From assembly GCF_000020005.1 (NCBI RefSeq), contig NC_010718.1, positions 2,872,001 to 2,936,000 of the forward strand: a stretch of 64,000 nt of DNA. The letters run 5' to 3'. Shown piece after piece: positions 46,127 to 55,542 of this stretch (position 1 is the first letter of the stretch; the number at the start of each line of letters is the position of its first letter). The stretch is from Natranaerobius thermophilus JW/NM-WN-LF (GTDB lineage Bacteria; Bacillota; Natranaerobiia; Natranaerobiales; Natranaerobiaceae). The position numbers and the translations under genes are program-made. The notes beneath the pieces are model-generated. The model worked only from the letters and a program-made list of their open reading frames with translations. It had not been told where the DNA came from and searched no databases.

Positions 46127-47607
46127 TGTAATTGTTCTGTGATATTGTCACCCCTAGAATGTTCTGTGAAAATGTCACTATGACTAAAAAGGTGACATAT
46201 CAAATGACCCAAGAAGAAATTAAAAAACTAAATATTATCAATCAAACAATTGATGGCTACTTAACCATTAGAGATGCAGCACGAGCTTTGAACCTCAGTG
46301 ATCGACAAATTAAACGACTGAAGAAAGGAGTGCAACTAGAAGGACCCAGTTTTGTCATACATAAAAGCCGAGGTAAAAAGCCTGATCATTCTGTTCCTGA
46401 AAGTACTGAAAAACATATCATTTCTCTAAAGTTAGAAAAATACCCAAATGCAAATTTCACTCATTTTACAGAACTTTTAAACGAGCGAGAAAAAATCTCT
46501 ATCAGTAGGCCAGTTGTTCATAGAATTCTTAGTAAAGCTGGAATTTCTAGTCCTAAAAAACATAAAAAGAGTAAGAGTCACCACAGACGCAAACGCAAGG
46601 ACAGAATGGGACTTTTAGTACAAATAGACGCCTCACCTTATGACTGGTTTGACACTGGCTTTGATTGTGATTTACACGCTGCTATCGATGATGCCACAGG
46701 AGCTTTGCTAGGATTATTTTTTGTTGAAAATGAATGTCTTGAGGGATACTTTCAGATTATGCATCAGTTAATTTCAAACTATGGTATTCCTGCAAGTCTT
46801 TATAGCGATAAGCACACTATTTTTAGATCACCTAAATCGGACAAGCTTTCGATTGATGAACAGCTCGCAGGTAAACAAGTTAAGCCTACTCAATTTGGTG
46901 CAGCTATGGAAGAGTTAGGAGTCACTATTATACCTGCTAACTCTCCACAAGCAAAAGGACGAGTTGAAAGGCTTTTTGATACTTTACAAAGCAGACTGCC
47001 CACACTTTTTAAGCTACACAATATAACTACCATGGAGAAAGCTAATGAATTTTTACAAAAAGATTTCTTGCCTGATTTTAATAAAAGATTTGCCCTAAAG
47101 CCCGAAAATGAGCTATCGGCTTTTACCTGTTTAAATCAAGATATTAATCTTGATCATATACTTTGTTCTAAATTCAAAAGAACTGTGGACAACAGTGCCA
47201 CTTTCTCTTTTGAAGGAAGTTACTATCAAATTTTAGATAAAAATAGTCAACTGGTTCCTAAATCTAAAGTTACTGTCCTATCTAATCCTAAATTTGGAGT
47301 TAAAGTAAAATATAAAGATATGGTGTTTGAAACTCAAATTGTGGACAAGCCTTCAACTACTAAAATGACCAAAAAAGTTAAAACAACGCAATCACCTAAA
47401 AATAGAATAGTCCCAGATGAAAATCACCCTTGGAGAAAACAAAGTGAAAGAACAAATCTTAACTACGACCTGACTGATCAAGAACTTTTAGATACTATAC
47501 TAAATACCAGGGACCGAGTTTAAAACTCGGTCTACCTTCCTGGGGGGTGACATTTTCTCTGAACAAATTTATGCGTTTTTAGGTGACATTTTCAAAGAAC
47601 ATTGACA
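46127..47607 (+). mobile_element. Complete insertion sequence, IS1202/ISTde1-like (ISNCY)
   Basis: A 1481-bp element with 25-bp imperfect inverted repeats beginning TGTAATTGTTC (left) and TGTCAATGTTC (right end, complement), a single intact transposase gene, and a perfect 17-bp target duplication. Each end has a second inner copy of the core (TGTTCTGTGAAAATGTCAC at 46160; complement at 47547), suggesting two transposase binding sites per end. A long duplication of this size is what I recall for the ISTde1 branch of the IS1202 family. The intact gene and perfect duplication indicate a recent insertion. Confidence 0.88.
46180..47523 (+). CDS. Transposase with DDE integrase core
   Basis: A 447-residue protein from ATG 46180; an in-frame upstream start at 46132 would sit inside the terminal repeat. 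The N-terminus has a helix-turn-helix (YLTIRDAARALNLSDRQIKRL), then a second HTH-like stretch. The integrase core shows LLVQIDASPYDWF (first Asp), then LYSDKHTIF (second Asp) and SPQAKGRVERLFDTL (Glu), the DDE set. The C-terminus is basic. This is the only protein of the insertion element. A terminal-repeat copy ends two bases before the start codon, so the transposase may repress itself. Confidence 0.9.
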   Translation: MTKKVTYQMTQEEIKKLNIINQTIDGYLTIRDAARALNLSDRQIKRLKKGVQLEGPSFVIHKSRGKKPDHSVPESTEKHIISLKLEKYPNANFTHFTELLNEREKISISRPVVHRILSKAGISSPKKHKKSKSHHRRKRKDRMGLLVQIDASPYDWFDTGFDCDLHAAIDDATGALLGLFFVENECLEGYFQIMHQLISNYGIPASLYSDKHTIFRSPKSDKLSIDEQLAGKQVKPTQFGAAMEELGVTIIPANSPQAKGRVERLFDTLQSRLPTLFKLHNITTMEKANEFLQKDFLPDFNKRFALKPENELSAFTCLNQDINLDHILCSKFKRTVDNSATFSFEGSYYQILDKNSQLVPKSKVTVLSNPKFGVKVKYKDMVFETQIVDKPSTTKMTKKVKTTQSPKNRIVPDENHPWRKQSERTNLNYDLTDQELLDTILNTRDRV

Positions 47608-47624
47608 GCTAAAATTTTAATAAA
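47608..47624. repeat. Target site duplication, right copy
   Basis: Exact repeat of 46110-46126, directly after the right inverted repeat. Confidence 0.9.
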
Positions 47625-47940
47625 CCAATAGCAAATTTTGCATCCAAAACTAAGCCGGAAAAACAACTGAATTTAATGAGTTGATTTGATCTTTGTATAT
47701 TTTCTAATTGTATTAAATAATCACAACCATGGTCATAAAGGAATTTGTTATTTTTTGTAGAAAAATAGTTAAGCAAGTGGAAAAATCTTAATTAAGAGCT
47801 ACATTTCACCATGAACCATAAAAAATTTCTTTATCCCATAAAAAAATCTTTTCGAATAGGCTGGATGTGAAATTAAAGAGTTCAACTATCAACATTCAAC
47901 TTTAACACAACCTTCAAATAAAGATAGAGGTGATCTAATA
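47625..47940. other. AT-rich spacer beyond the insertion sequence
   Basis: No gene seen. It includes an inverted half copy of the dispersed repeat at 47884-47911 and must hold the promoter of the next gene. Before the insertion this stretch joined the brnQ promoter region. Confidence 0.5.
47884..47911. repeat. Half copy of the dispersed repeat, inverted
   Basis: AACTATCAACATTCAACTTT is the complement of the left arm found at 61868 and 226. Confidence 0.5.
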
Positions 47941-49914
47941 ATGAAGACTAGTTTAGTTAGAATAGCCGGTACGGGAATATTATCTTTGACGATATTAATT
48001 GGTGCTAATTTTTCTAATGATATTATGGCACATGATTCTGAGGAATCGCCCCGAGAAGATAATGAAATCAGCACTCAAAATGATAACAGATTCTATCTGC
48101 ACGGAGACCATTTTAGCTGGGAAATGAAAAATGGTTTACAGATAGATTATAGCTTTCCTGAAACTGAAACTAGAATCAGCGTTGAAAAAGAGACTGATAA
48201 TGATGAGCTGATCAATGAAAGAAAATTTATTTTAAACATTTTTAATCCGGAAAATAATAACAAACTAGGTCAGATGGAGTTTACTGAACGAAGTTTTGAA
48301 AAAAACCATTTACAAGATAGCAGTGTAATATTCTTAGATAGTGAATTCAGAGAAGATGTTGTTTTGGAGAAAAACACCACTGTTTCAGGACAGAATAATT
48401 CTGGTTCCCAATTCAAAACTCATGAAGCATTGAATAAACTAAAAGAAATAAACGGACATGTCGCCTTTGTTGGGGATATCATTCACTTTGAAAGTTGGGA
48501 AAATTATCGCGGCTTAATTGATAAAGAGCATCCCCAGTGGAATAGACAAAGATTCACCCTCAGCCAAGGAGAGGGATTAAATACTTTTATAATCGATGCT
48601 GGTAAAATGGAGTTAGAGGAATTATCTGGTACATGTATAGAAGCTCTTAAGACATCTTATAATTATCACGGCCACCTGGAATGGCAAACAGCCCAGGGTT
48701 CATACAGACAAACCCCTCAAAGTTATTATGAGGATGAAGATCCAGAAGAGCTACCAAAAAACTTACATAATCTAAATCTTCAGGTCACTACTCCTCTTTT
48801 GATTATGGATTATACCAACTTTAGCAGTAATCCCTTGTTTGACGTCATCTTACTCAATAGTGCCCACACTATTATGGGGATGATGGGTGAAGATGGATTT
48901 TTCAGAACTGATGTAGAGGCCAATTACCTAAACAGGGCCTTCGGTATCACTGATGGATTTATCGATACCAGAATGTCCGCCGATGCTTCAATATTTTTAT
49001 TAGATGCGGGAAAAGAATTTCAAAGGGAAGATTGGGTCCAAGCAGGTACAAATTATGTGGATTACTTTAATAAAGTCTTACAAAAAGATCTGGTTTATGA
49101 ATTAGATGGAGGAACTTTATTCCCAGACTATTTTCACGAAGATCAGCACCAGAATAAAATCCCGGTAGCATCGCTAAATCACACTATTCACAATATCAAT
49201 TACTTATTTCACTTACTGCATCACCAGAAAACATACAATCAGACTATTTTATCCCATGAAGAATACAATCAAACTGTAGATTTACTGAAGAAAATGCTTA
49301 ATGGCCTCAGGGTTACAAGTGATGACTGGTTGAAAGATTCAGGTGATTTGTATTATGGGTATTCGGAAAGTCAGGGTTTTTACGGAGATGATTATCCTTT
49401 TATTACTTACCGGGATTTAAAAGTACTAAAAAGTCATTTAAAGTCAGAACTTCCGGGTGAGATTAGCTCGGAGGGATTCAAATGGGCAGTTACAAATTTA
49501 TTCGAAAGTAAGCACAGTTATCTTCAGGAAAGTGATGAGTACAATTACGGAAAGATTTACGAAGACAATCTGACAGGAAGTCATATAAAAACACTACTGG
49601 GCCAGGAAGTTACCGAACAGGGATCTAAACCAATACCACGTTATGGCAGAAGCCTGGCCAGTATTCCGGTTGATATTGACTGGGAATCGGAACCTGAATT
49701 CTATTCACTGGGACGGTATCTATGGATAACGGGAGCTAATAGTATCCACGTTGAAAATTCCAGTTCAACGGGAGCAAAACAAAACCTTTCCCCTAAAACT
49801 GTTTATAAATTGTTAATTCATGATGATGAAATCACGATCAAACTAGATCAACCCAAAACTCCTGCCCCGGGAAACACTTTACTTTTACCCTCGTACAGTC
49901 CTGATCAAAGGTAA
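47941..49914 (+). CDS. Large secreted protein of unknown function
   Basis: A 657-residue protein I do not recognise. It has a signal peptide (TSLVRIAGTGILSLTILIGA), a beta-rich-looking N-terminal third (to about 230), and a helical C-terminal two thirds. Paired-helix stretches such as DASIFLLDAGKEFQREDWVQ, then AGTNYVDYFNKVLQ and VDLLKKMLNGLRV look like an alpha/alpha-barrel as in glycan-acting enzymes. Aromatic and acidic residues cluster in YYGYSESQGFYGDDYPF. A polysaccharide lyase, hydrolase or epimerase would fit, but no motif is diagnostic. ATG follows AGAGGTGA. It is a single-gene unit with a strong terminator. Confidence 0.6.
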   Translation: MKTSLVRIAGTGILSLTILIGANFSNDIMAHDSEESPREDNEISTQNDNRFYLHGDHFSWEMKNGLQIDYSFPETETRISVEKETDNDELINERKFILNIFNPENNNKLGQMEFTERSFEKNHLQDSSVIFLDSEFREDVVLEKNTTVSGQNNSGSQFKTHEALNKLKEINGHVAFVGDIIHFESWENYRGLIDKEHPQWNRQRFTLSQGEGLNTFIIDAGKMELEELSGTCIEALKTSYNYHGHLEWQTAQGSYRQTPQSYYEDEDPEELPKNLHNLNLQVTTPLLIMDYTNFSSNPLFDVILLNSAHTIMGMMGEDGFFRTDVEANYLNRAFGITDGFIDTRMSADASIFLLDAGKEFQREDWVQAGTNYVDYFNKVLQKDLVYELDGGTLFPDYFHEDQHQNKIPVASLNHTIHNINYLFHLLHHQKTYNQTILSHEEYNQTVDLLKKMLNGLRVTSDDWLKDSGDLYYGYSESQGFYGDDYPFITYRDLKVLKSHLKSELPGEISSEGFKWAVTNLFESKHSYLQESDEYNYGKIYEDNLTGSHIKTLLGQEVTEQGSKPIPRYGRSLASIPVDIDWESEPEFYSLGRYLWITGANSIHVENSSSTGAKQNLSPKTVYKLLIHDDEITIKLDQPKTPAPGNTLLLPSYSPDQR

Positions 49915-49934
49915 AGACTAAAAACTTATTAAAC

Positions 49935-49982
49935 AAAGACAGGGCAGGAATAGTCGGTTAACTATTCCTGCCCTGTCTTTTT
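49935..49982. terminator. Strong terminator between convergent genes
   Basis: AAAGACAGGGCAGGAATAGT and ACTATTCCTGCCCTGTCTTT form a perfect 20-bp stem with a T tail on the plus strand and an A run allowing some minus-strand use. Confidence 0.9.
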
Positions 49983-50001
49983 GCCTGATTAATTATACTA
50001 A

Positions 50002-51102
50002 TTAATCAATATATATATCTACCTCTTCTCCCAGGCCATTCACTGTTAGTAAGGCATCTTTAACCATTTCGGGAGTGACTTCAAAGGGCATGTTGTGAAT
50101 CATGCTACCTTCCGCACAGCTAGCCTCACCTACTTTCAACAATCGCTGTTCATCTACCGTCTCTATACCAATTTCCTTGAGTGTAGTGGGAAGGCCAACA
50201 GAATAACACAATTTTAGAACTTGATCTAATTCTTCAGTAGCCCCTTCTAAAACTAACTGAGCCAGAGTGCCAATGGCCACCTTTTCTCCGTGATAGGCTT
50301 CTTTAGTTTCTTCTAGAACTGTCAATCCATCATGAATCCCATGTGCTGCTGCCACCCCGGTACTTTCAAAACCTAAGCCACTCAATAAGATATTGGCTTC
50401 TGTCACTTGTTCTACTGCCGGGGTAAGGGCATTATTATTCAAAGCTGTCACAGAGTTTTCTCCGTGTTCTTCTAAAATTTCATAACAAAGTTCTGACAGG
50501 GCCAGAGCTGTTCTGGTCGCTTTTTTACCAGCTACACTATCAGCGTTGTTCTGATAGCAGGCCCGGGCTTCGAAATAGGTTGCCAGGGCATCGCCAATTC
50601 CGGCTACAAAGAGTCTCACTGGTGCTTGTTTGATTATATCCGTATCTACCATAACAACATCGGGATTTTGTTTTAAAAATAGATACTCATCCACAGCCCC
50701 TTCCTCGGTATAAACGACTGATAATGCACTACAAGGGGCATCAGTAGCTGCAATGGTGGGAACGATGATCATGGGGACATCCTTGTAGTGGGCCACTGCT
50801 TTAGCAGTGTCAATTACTTTTCCTCCACCCACTCCAATAATAAAATCCGCTCCAACCTCTGCAAATTTGTCTTGAAGATCATCTATTTCCTTTTCCGTAC
50901 ACTTTCCACTAAAAGTAACCACTTCACTGTCAACATGATGTTCTTTTAGGCTGTCAGTTATATTAGTTTGAGATGCTTTCAAAGCTGTATTACCGCCGAT
51001 AATCAAGGCTTTTTGACCGTAATTTTCAGCGTATTCACCCAGGGTTTTAGTTACCCCAGGACCTTGAACGTATTTAGATGGAGCAATTAATAATTTTTCC
51101 AC
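50002..51102 (-). CDS. gldA: Glycerol dehydrogenase
   Basis: A 366-residue iron-containing alcohol dehydrogenase of the GldA type, oxidising glycerol to dihydroxyacetone with NAD. FIIGVGGGKVIDTAKAVAHY is the nucleotide motif; TIAATDAPCSALSVVY and the metal ligands in GLGFESTGVAAAHGIHDGL with FHGEKVAIGT-like YHGEKVAIGT are diagnostic. The GTG at 51102 is eight bases after GGGAGG; the one at 51111 overlaps that site. Together with glpK it gives two glycerol entry routes. Confidence 0.92.
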   Translation of the reverse strand: MEKLLIAPSKYVQGPGVTKTLGEYAENYGQKALIIGGNTALKASQTNITDSLKEHHVDSEVVTFSGKCTEKEIDDLQDKFAEVGADFIIGVGGGKVIDTAKAVAHYKDVPMIIVPTIAATDAPCSALSVVYTEEGAVDEYLFLKQNPDVVMVDTDIIKQAPVRLFVAGIGDALATYFEARACYQNNADSVAGKKATRTALALSELCYEILEEHGENSVTALNNNALTPAVEQVTEANILLSGLGFESTGVAAAHGIHDGLTVLEETKEAYHGEKVAIGTLAQLVLEGATEELDQVLKLCYSVGLPTTLKEIGIETVDEQRLLKVGEASCAEGSMIHNMPFEVTPEMVKDALLTVNGLGEEVDIYID

Positions 51103-51216
51103 AGTCTTCACCTCCCTAGTTTATAAATTTTACTAATACCCTTGTGAATATAATAACAAAACACGTTAATTATATCAAAGTTACACTTTCTTTTTCTCTC
51201 TACTATGGTTACTAGT

Positions 51217-51834
51217 TTAAGCCCTGAGCCTGGCAGTCACTCCGTAGTAATCAGGACTGATCGCCTGTGAAATCTCTTCTGGTTTCCAGGTTTTAATTGC
51301 TTTAAATCCTTGGCTTTCTAGTATATCTACAGTTTGCTGCCATGATACTCTGTGCTCCAAGGGTGGGCCGCTTTCAGTAGGTTCTTTTCGCCATTCTATG
51401 ATAGCCAAGGTCCCTTCTGATGATAATATCCTCTTGACTTCTGCTATAAATTTGTGAAGGTTTTCCGCTTCATGCAATACAAAACTTAATAAGGCAAAGT
51501 TCACAGATCCCCGGGATAATTTAAGATCATCTTCTTCTGTAAGCCGAGTTTCAATGTTTGTCAAGTTCTGAGTGGCAATTTTATCCTCTACAGTCTGTAA
51601 CATTTCAGAAGAAATATCTAGAGCAAATACTTTTCCCTGTTCACCAACCAGTTCACCTGCTGGAATAGTGAAAAAACCTGAACCACAGCCTATATCAGCT
51701 ACTATATCTCCCTTTTTTAGTCCTAACTGTTTTAAAATGGTTTTGGGAGGAAGCTTTTCCCTGCGTTCCTTAGAATCAAGCTTTTCTTTATTTTCAGGTT
51801 CAAATTTATGTACCAAAATCTCACCTTCTTTCAC
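51217..51834 (-). CDS. Class I SAM-dependent methyltransferase
   Basis: About 205 residues. Motif I is VADIGCGSGFFTIPAGELVG; FALDISSEML is motif II; LLSFVLHEAENLHKFIAEV and GTLAIIEWRK follow. The pattern is that of UbiE/MenG- or arsenite-type methyltransferases. Start codon is GTG at 51834, or a TTG seven codons later behind AAGGTGAG. The substrate is not evident; the cysteine set of arsenite methyltransferases is absent. Confidence 0.82.
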   Translation of the reverse strand: MKEGEILVHKFEPENKEKLDSKERREKLPPKTILKQLGLKKGDIVADIGCGSGFFTIPAGELVGEQGKVFALDISSEMLQTVEDKIATQNLTNIETRLTEEDDLKLSRGSVNFALLSFVLHEAENLHKFIAEVKRILSSEGTLAIIEWRKEPTESGPPLEHRVSWQQTVDILESQGFKAIKTWKPEEISQAISPDYYGVTARLRA

Positions 51835-51999
51835 CAGTTTGATTATATAATAGTGCTAATTATAAAACTGAGTTCGGTTAAAATTTTTATATTCCTGCTT
51901 GTTTCTGCATCATATCAAAAGTTAAAATAAATATAATAGCGCTTATAACAAAAGAAGGTGCACTTTTAAAGTCTGTTATTATGACAGGAGGTAGTTGGA

Positions 52000-53256
52000 G
52001 TGAGTGAGATGAGTGAAAAAAAGGGTGAAATGATACAAACACAAGAAATTTGGGAGCAAGGGCAAAAATTACAGAACTGGTTGGTTCAAGTGAGACGAGA
52101 TTTCCATAGATATCCTGAACTCAGCACCCAAGAGTTTCAAACAAGAGATAGAATTATTAACTATCTACAAGAAATGGGATTAGAAGTCCAGACAGATTTC
52201 CCGAATTTAGGAGTAGTGGGGATTATCAACGGAACGGCTAAAAGCCAAAGTAATGATGATCAAGTTAAGGAGGCCGAGGCGGTAGCTCTTAGGGCCGATA
52301 TGGATGCCCTTCCCCTTGAAGATGCGAAGTCCGTCCCCTACAAATCTCAAAACCCTGGTGTAACCCATGCTTGTGGCCACGATGCTCATATAACTATTTT
52401 ATTAGGAGCAGCTAGCATATTAACTCAAATTCGACATAAATTTTCCGGTCAGATAAAATTAATATTTCAACCAGCTGAGGAAACAGTAGGTGGAGCCAAG
52501 CCCATGATTGATGCTGGAGTTTTAGAAAAACCGAAAGTAAAATCAATTTTTGGACTGCATGTTGCCCCCGATTTACCCTTAGGAACAATAGGAGTAAAAT
52601 ACGATCAAATGAACGCCTCATCCGATACTATAAGCATTAAGATAAAAGGAAAAAGAGGTCATGGAGCCTACCCTCACGAATCAAGAGATGCCATTACAGC
52701 ATCGGCCCAAGTCATATCTGCTTTGCAAACAATTACTAGCCGGAATGTAAATCCCCTTAAATCGGCAGTCATCAGTTTGGGGACAATTCAGGGAGGAACC
52801 CAGCATAACGTAATTGCTGGTGAAGTGGCCATGACAGGCACAGTGAGAACTTTAGACCCGGAAACCAGACAATATGTGTTGTCTAGGGTCAAAACAACTG
52901 TAGAAGCTATTACCCAAGGATTAGATACCAAGGGAGAAGTGTTTATAGAAGAAGGATATCCACCTTTAATAAATGACGAAATCATGACCAATCTAGTTCT
53001 CTCCAAGGGCAAAGAACTATTAGGAGATGAAAATGTTCGAGTGGAAACTTCACCTACTATGGGGGTAGAGGACTTTTCCTACTTCTTAGAACAAAGCAGT
53101 GGTACTTTTTACAAGCTAGGATGTGCCAATAAAGATCAAAATGAAGTTTATCCCATTCACAATGAGTTTTTTGATATTAATGAAGATTGCCTATCAGTTG
53201 GCACAGTTCTTCAAGCCCTTAATGCCATTACAGCCTTACAAAGCAGTCAAAACTAA
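52000..53256 (+). CDS. M20-family amidohydrolase / N-acyl amino acid carboxypeptidase
   Basis: A 418-residue zinc hydrolase of the HipO/IAA-amidohydrolase group. Metal ligands appear in ALRADMDALPLED, THACGHDAHI, IFQPAEETVGGAKPMID and near the end in HNEFFDINEDC. Substrate-site stretch TMGVEDFSYFLEQ is conserved. GTG at 52000 is eight bases after AGGAGG. The following genes are an ECF S component, an SSS symporter, an amidohydrolase and the proline-reductase-like selenoprotein, all on the plus strand, so it may release amino acids for that pathway. Confidence 0.88.
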   Translation: MSEMSEKKGEMIQTQEIWEQGQKLQNWLVQVRRDFHRYPELSTQEFQTRDRIINYLQEMGLEVQTDFPNLGVVGIINGTAKSQSNDDQVKEAEAVALRADMDALPLEDAKSVPYKSQNPGVTHACGHDAHITILLGAASILTQIRHKFSGQIKLIFQPAEETVGGAKPMIDAGVLEKPKVKSIFGLHVAPDLPLGTIGVKYDQMNASSDTISIKIKGKRGHGAYPHESRDAITASAQVISALQTITSRNVNPLKSAVISLGTIQGGTQHNVIAGEVAMTGTVRTLDPETRQYVLSRVKTTVEAITQGLDTKGEVFIEEGYPPLINDEIMTNLVLSKGKELLGDENVRVETSPTMGVEDFSYFLEQSSGTFYKLGCANKDQNEVYPIHNEFFDINEDCLSVGTVLQALNAITALQSSQN

Positions 53257-53319
53257 TTGCTCAAACAGGAGCTAGAAGGAGCTAGATTCTATCGACTTAC
53301 TTAACAAAGGAGTGATCAG

Positions 53320-53832
53320 ATGAAAACTGCTAATGTTTCAGTGTCGATGTTGACTAAAACTGCATTGTTTTTAGGGATTACCCTGGCTTTTCAAATGCTG
53401 GCTTTACCTCAATACCTAACAGGACCTGCTATTAACGCTATGCTATTAATATCAACCATCATCCTAGGGTATAAAAGTGCTATGGTTATTGGAGCTCTTA
53501 CTCCAGTAATTGCTTTCGTTAGAGGAATTCTAGCTCCGCCTTTAGGACCTGCCATTCCCTTTATTGTTTTGGGTAATTGGCTATATGTAATACTGTTTAA
53601 TTATTTATCCAAGATTAACAATATTTTAGCTATTGCAGTAGCTTCTATAGCCAAGTTTGCTGCCCTGGCCATTGCTGTTAGATTAGTCATTGAAGTACCT
53701 CCACAAGTAGCCCAAATGCTACAATTTCCCCAGTTAATTACTGCTTTAGTCGGTGGTTTCATTGCGTTAATCTTATCTCCGTATTTACGAAAGGCCTTAG
53801 ACAAAATAGATACAAAGGCCAGAGGCCAGTAA
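53320..53832 (+). CDS. ECF-type transporter S component (substrate-binding membrane subunit)
   Basis: A 170-residue, very hydrophobic protein with about five to six helices, the size of ECF S subunits. AFQMLALPQYLTGPAINAML resembles the N-terminal part of the HMP/thiamine and related S proteins. It needs an EcfAAT module, which is not in the window, so it would share one encoded elsewhere. The ligand is unknown; S components bind vitamins or metals. ATG follows AAAGGAGTG, 63 bases after the peptidase gene. Confidence 0.65.
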   Translation: MKTANVSVSMLTKTALFLGITLAFQMLALPQYLTGPAINAMLLISTIILGYKSAMVIGALTPVIAFVRGILAPPLGPAIPFIVLGNWLYVILFNYLSKINNILAIAVASIAKFAALAIAVRLVIEVPPQVAQMLQFPQLITALVGGFIALILSPYLRKALDKIDTKARGQ

Positions 53833-53858
53833 AGAAGCATAATGAAAATAAATTTGTA

Positions 53859-53896
53859 ACTCCCTTCAGTTGACCTGATTCTGAAGGGAGTTTTTT
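53859..53896 (+). terminator. Terminator after the ECF S gene
   Basis: AACTCCCTTCAG pairs with CTGAAGGGAGTT, followed by TTTT. Confidence 0.88.
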
Positions 53897-53925
53897 AATG
53901 GGCTAAGTTAAAAACTTGACCGAAT

Positions 53926-53981
53926 TAAGTTGAATGTTGGTAACTGTAAAATTTTACAGCTCTACAACTAAGTATAACCGC
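53926..53981. repeat. Dispersed palindromic MITE-like repeat, short copy
   Basis: TTAAGTTGAATGTTGGTAAC then TACAGCTCTACAACTAAG and ATAACCGCG: both arms present with a shortened centre. It sits in the 320-base spacer between the ECF S gene and the SSS gene, which otherwise holds only AT-rich sequence. Confidence 0.6.
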
Positions 53982-54152
53982 GTGTAAAATTTAGAGTAAT
54001 AGTTCTTGTAATAGTTCTTTCAATAACTTAATAAATATATTCATATAAAAATTTCGAAAACAAGTTTTAGGAAGGAAAATATCAAGTTTACTAGAATATT
54101 AATCAGTTAAACAGTTTTGTTTTAACAAATTAAAGCATAAGGAGGTATGAAG

Positions 54153-55541
54153 ATGGAATTAACACATCAACCTGAACTATTATTTTTCTTAATAATCTAT
54201 TTCGTTCTCATGATAGGTATTGGTTTGTATTATTCCAGAAGAATTAAAAACAGTGAGGATTTTATGTTGGCCGGAAGGGGTTTGGGACCAATTGTCTTAA
54301 TGGGTACACTCCTGGCTACATGGGTAGGAAGTGGTACGGTTACAGGAGGTAGTACGTCCATAGGGTATTCTTATGGTCTTTGGCCCGCGATACTATTCGG
54401 ACTATCTAGCTTACTCGGTGTTAGCATTTTGTACATCATTGCACCAAAAATCAGAGCTTCAGGTAAGTACACAATTGCGGAAGCTTTAGAAACAAAATAC
54501 GGTGAAACAGCCAAAATCATTGCCAGTATTATAATTATCCTGGCTTTTGTCGGGATAGTTTCTTATCAGTATACTGGCCTAGGAATGGTATTGAACGTAA
54601 CTACAGGTGTTTCCGTTGATGCAGGTACAGCAATAGCAGCTGTAATTGTAATCTTCTTGGCTACCGTTGGAGGATTAATGTCAGTTGCACCTACTGATGC
54701 TCTCAGTGCTTTTATCATAGTCATTGGATTGATAGTAGCTATCCCATCTGCTTTGATTCAGGCTGGAGGATGGGAAAATGTTGTAACCCAGGTTCCAGAA
54801 ACTAGTTTATCAGCTTTGGGAGAGCTAGATTTCATTGGATTTTTAGGATATTTTTTACCAACTTTATTTTTACTACTGGGTGATCAAAACATGTATCAGA
54901 GATTAGCTTCATCAAAGGGTGATAGTGAAACTAAGATGGGAACAATTGGCTGGGCCGTTGGACTATTGGTCATTTATCCCGCTATTTCACTAATAGCTTT
55001 TTCAGCTAGAGTTAACTTCCCTGACATTGATCCTGGGCAGGCACTAATAGCTACTACGACAATTATGCCGACTTTTATTGGTGGATTAATGCTGGCTTCA
55101 ATCACCGCCTTTATTATCACTACTGGTAGTTCCTATTTGTTATCATCTGCAACTAATATAACTATGGATATCTACAGAAACTACGTCAACAAAAATGCCA
55201 GCAGTAAAGAACAGCTATTGTTAACCCGGGGACTGATAGTAGTCTTAGGAATTCTAGCCTATATCCTGATACAGTATTTCCCTTCAATATTAGAGGCTCA
55301 GATGTACGCTTATACAGTCTATGCGGCAGGAATCACCCCTGCTATTTTAGGTGTTTATCTATGGGGCAATAAGGTTACGAAAATAGGCGGTATTGCCTCC
55401 ATGTTAAGTGGAGTTATTGTGACTCTGGGAATTGAATTTTTTGACATTGTAGGCTATGACCCGGCCCTGATATCCGTTCCTGTGGCTATTATAGTCTTGG
55501 TAGTAGTTAGTTTGATGACCCAAAGTTCAAGGAGGGAGTAA
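54153..55541 (+). CDS. Sodium:solute symporter (SSS family)
   Basis: About 462 residues with 12-13 helices. YYSRRIKNSEDFMLAGRGLG, then ATWVGSGTVTGGSTSIGYSY and the Na+-site stretch ITTGSSYLLSSATNI belong to the PutP/SSS family for proline, pantothenate and similar solutes. The ATG at 54153 is seven bases after AGGAGG; the one at 54147 is too close. The stop TAA is followed after one base by the TTG start of the amidohydrolase, so the two are co-translated and probably import and hydrolyse the same compound. Confidence 0.88.
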   Translation: MELTHQPELLFFLIIYFVLMIGIGLYYSRRIKNSEDFMLAGRGLGPIVLMGTLLATWVGSGTVTGGSTSIGYSYGLWPAILFGLSSLLGVSILYIIAPKIRASGKYTIAEALETKYGETAKIIASIIIILAFVGIVSYQYTGLGMVLNVTTGVSVDAGTAIAAVIVIFLATVGGLMSVAPTDALSAFIIVIGLIVAIPSALIQAGGWENVVTQVPETSLSALGELDFIGFLGYFLPTLFLLLGDQNMYQRLASSKGDSETKMGTIGWAVGLLVIYPAISLIAFSARVNFPDIDPGQALIATTTIMPTFIGGLMLASITAFIITTGSSYLLSSATNITMDIYRNYVNKNASSKEQLLLTRGLIVVLGILAYILIQYFPSILEAQMYAYTVYAAGITPAILGVYLWGNKVTKIGGIASMLSGVIVTLGIEFFDIVGYDPALISVPVAIIVLVVVSLMTQSSRRE

Positions 55542-55542
55542 C

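Noticed and set aside
46132-46179. Longer transposase start at 46132
   Set aside because: That stretch is the terminal repeat and its inner copy; the ATG at 46180 lies just beyond them.
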